Position numbers and translations under genes: made by a program. A stretch of DNA of 62,912 bases from Clostridiales bacterium (GTDB lineage: Bacteria; Bacillota; Clostridia; Christensenellales; Borkfalkiaceae): contig SVIT01000003.1 of assembly GCA_015069365.1 (NCBI GenBank), forward strand, positions 1 through 62,912. Direction: 5' to 3'. Below the pieces are notes generated by a model. That model saw nothing but the letters and a program-made list of their open reading frames with translations, searched no databases and was not told where the DNA came from. Positions 62,862 to 62,912 of the stretch are shown here, piece by piece (position 1 is the stretch's first letter; every line of letters starts with the position of its first letter).

Positions 62862-62912
62862 AAAACAAAGAAACCACATCCAAGAGTTTATATGCTCAAG
62901 GGTGTGGCTTTT
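62862..62912. terminator. Hairpin at window end, likely terminator
   Basis: Arms AACCACATCC and GGGTGTGG with further pairs AAGAG/CTC, followed by CTTTT at the window edge. It may end a gene beyond the window. Confidence 0.6.

Overview
The window looks like a piece of a low-to-mid GC Clostridia-type (Bacillota) genome from an anaerobe, probably gut-associated. The clues are Gram-positive lipoprotein signals, strong GGAGG ribosome sites, TTGACA-17-TATAAT promoters, pyruvate formate-lyase with its activase, a two-gene SufBC-type Fe-S system, DAP dehydrogenase, NAD-type PyrD/PyrK, BspA-like leucine-rich surface proteins, a bacterial serpin and a DUF1540 peptide. No rRNA, tRNA, CRISPR array, prophage or transposase was recognised. 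Assignments are from reading the sequence only; no database search was run.

Layout. 1-1.7 kb: the 3' end of one M18 aminopeptidase converging on a second complete M18 gene. 1.7-3.4 kb: sufC-sufB. 3.5-7.4 kb: galE, a YgjP-like metallopeptidase and a transglutaminase-like lipoprotein, one operon. 7.5-8.8 kb: CNNM/CBS membrane protein. 9.0-16.3 kb: a peptide ABC transporter oppABCDF whose OppC carries a large RCC1-like insertion. 16.4-20 kb: metY, metA and a serpin lipoprotein. 20.1-22 kb: tcdA and a ComEC-like MBL-fold lipoprotein. 22.1-25.6 kb: pflA, a thioredoxin-like protein, a PFL lacking its glycyl-radical domain, and that domain as a separate gene. 25.8-29.1 kb: yfhO-gtrA. 29.2-37.1 kb: rpoB-rpoC. 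37.4-40.3 kb: rqcP, an ispD-ispF fusion, radA. 40.3-46.9 kb: ywaF-like, ddh, a collagen-like/BspA-like lipoprotein, purA. 47-51.2 kb: NUDIX, DUF1846, a small BspA-like protein with a damaged start, a PTS IIC-like transporter. 51.3-54.8 kb: DUF1540 peptide, rplI, yitT-like, HU, trpS. 55.1-60.6 kb: pyrBCFKDE behind an attenuator-like leader. 60.8-62.8 kb: metallophosphoesterase, an unrecognised protein and a LysM protein.

The most striking signal is not a gene. A short motif, core TACCTGCCCC, often preceded by CGCA and followed by (A/G)TCGTTTT, recurs through the window in both orientations, between genes and inside genes in several reading frames. By eye I count 10 exact copies of the 10-mer and 15 of TACCTGCCC, against well under one expected by chance. 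Two copies form a perfect 15-bp inverted repeat that serves as the terminator between radA and ywaF, and two in-gene copies encode matching peptide segments in unrelated proteins. This resembles an uptake-sequence, Chi-like or palindromic-element family and deserves genome-wide analysis.

Other points of note are the two-piece pyruvate formate-lyase with an embedded CxxC thioredoxin-like partner, the OppC-RCC1 fusion, the paired BspA-like genes sharing promoter, operator-like and 3' modules (one with a one-base loss in an A-run at its start), and the long acidic tail on RpoB.
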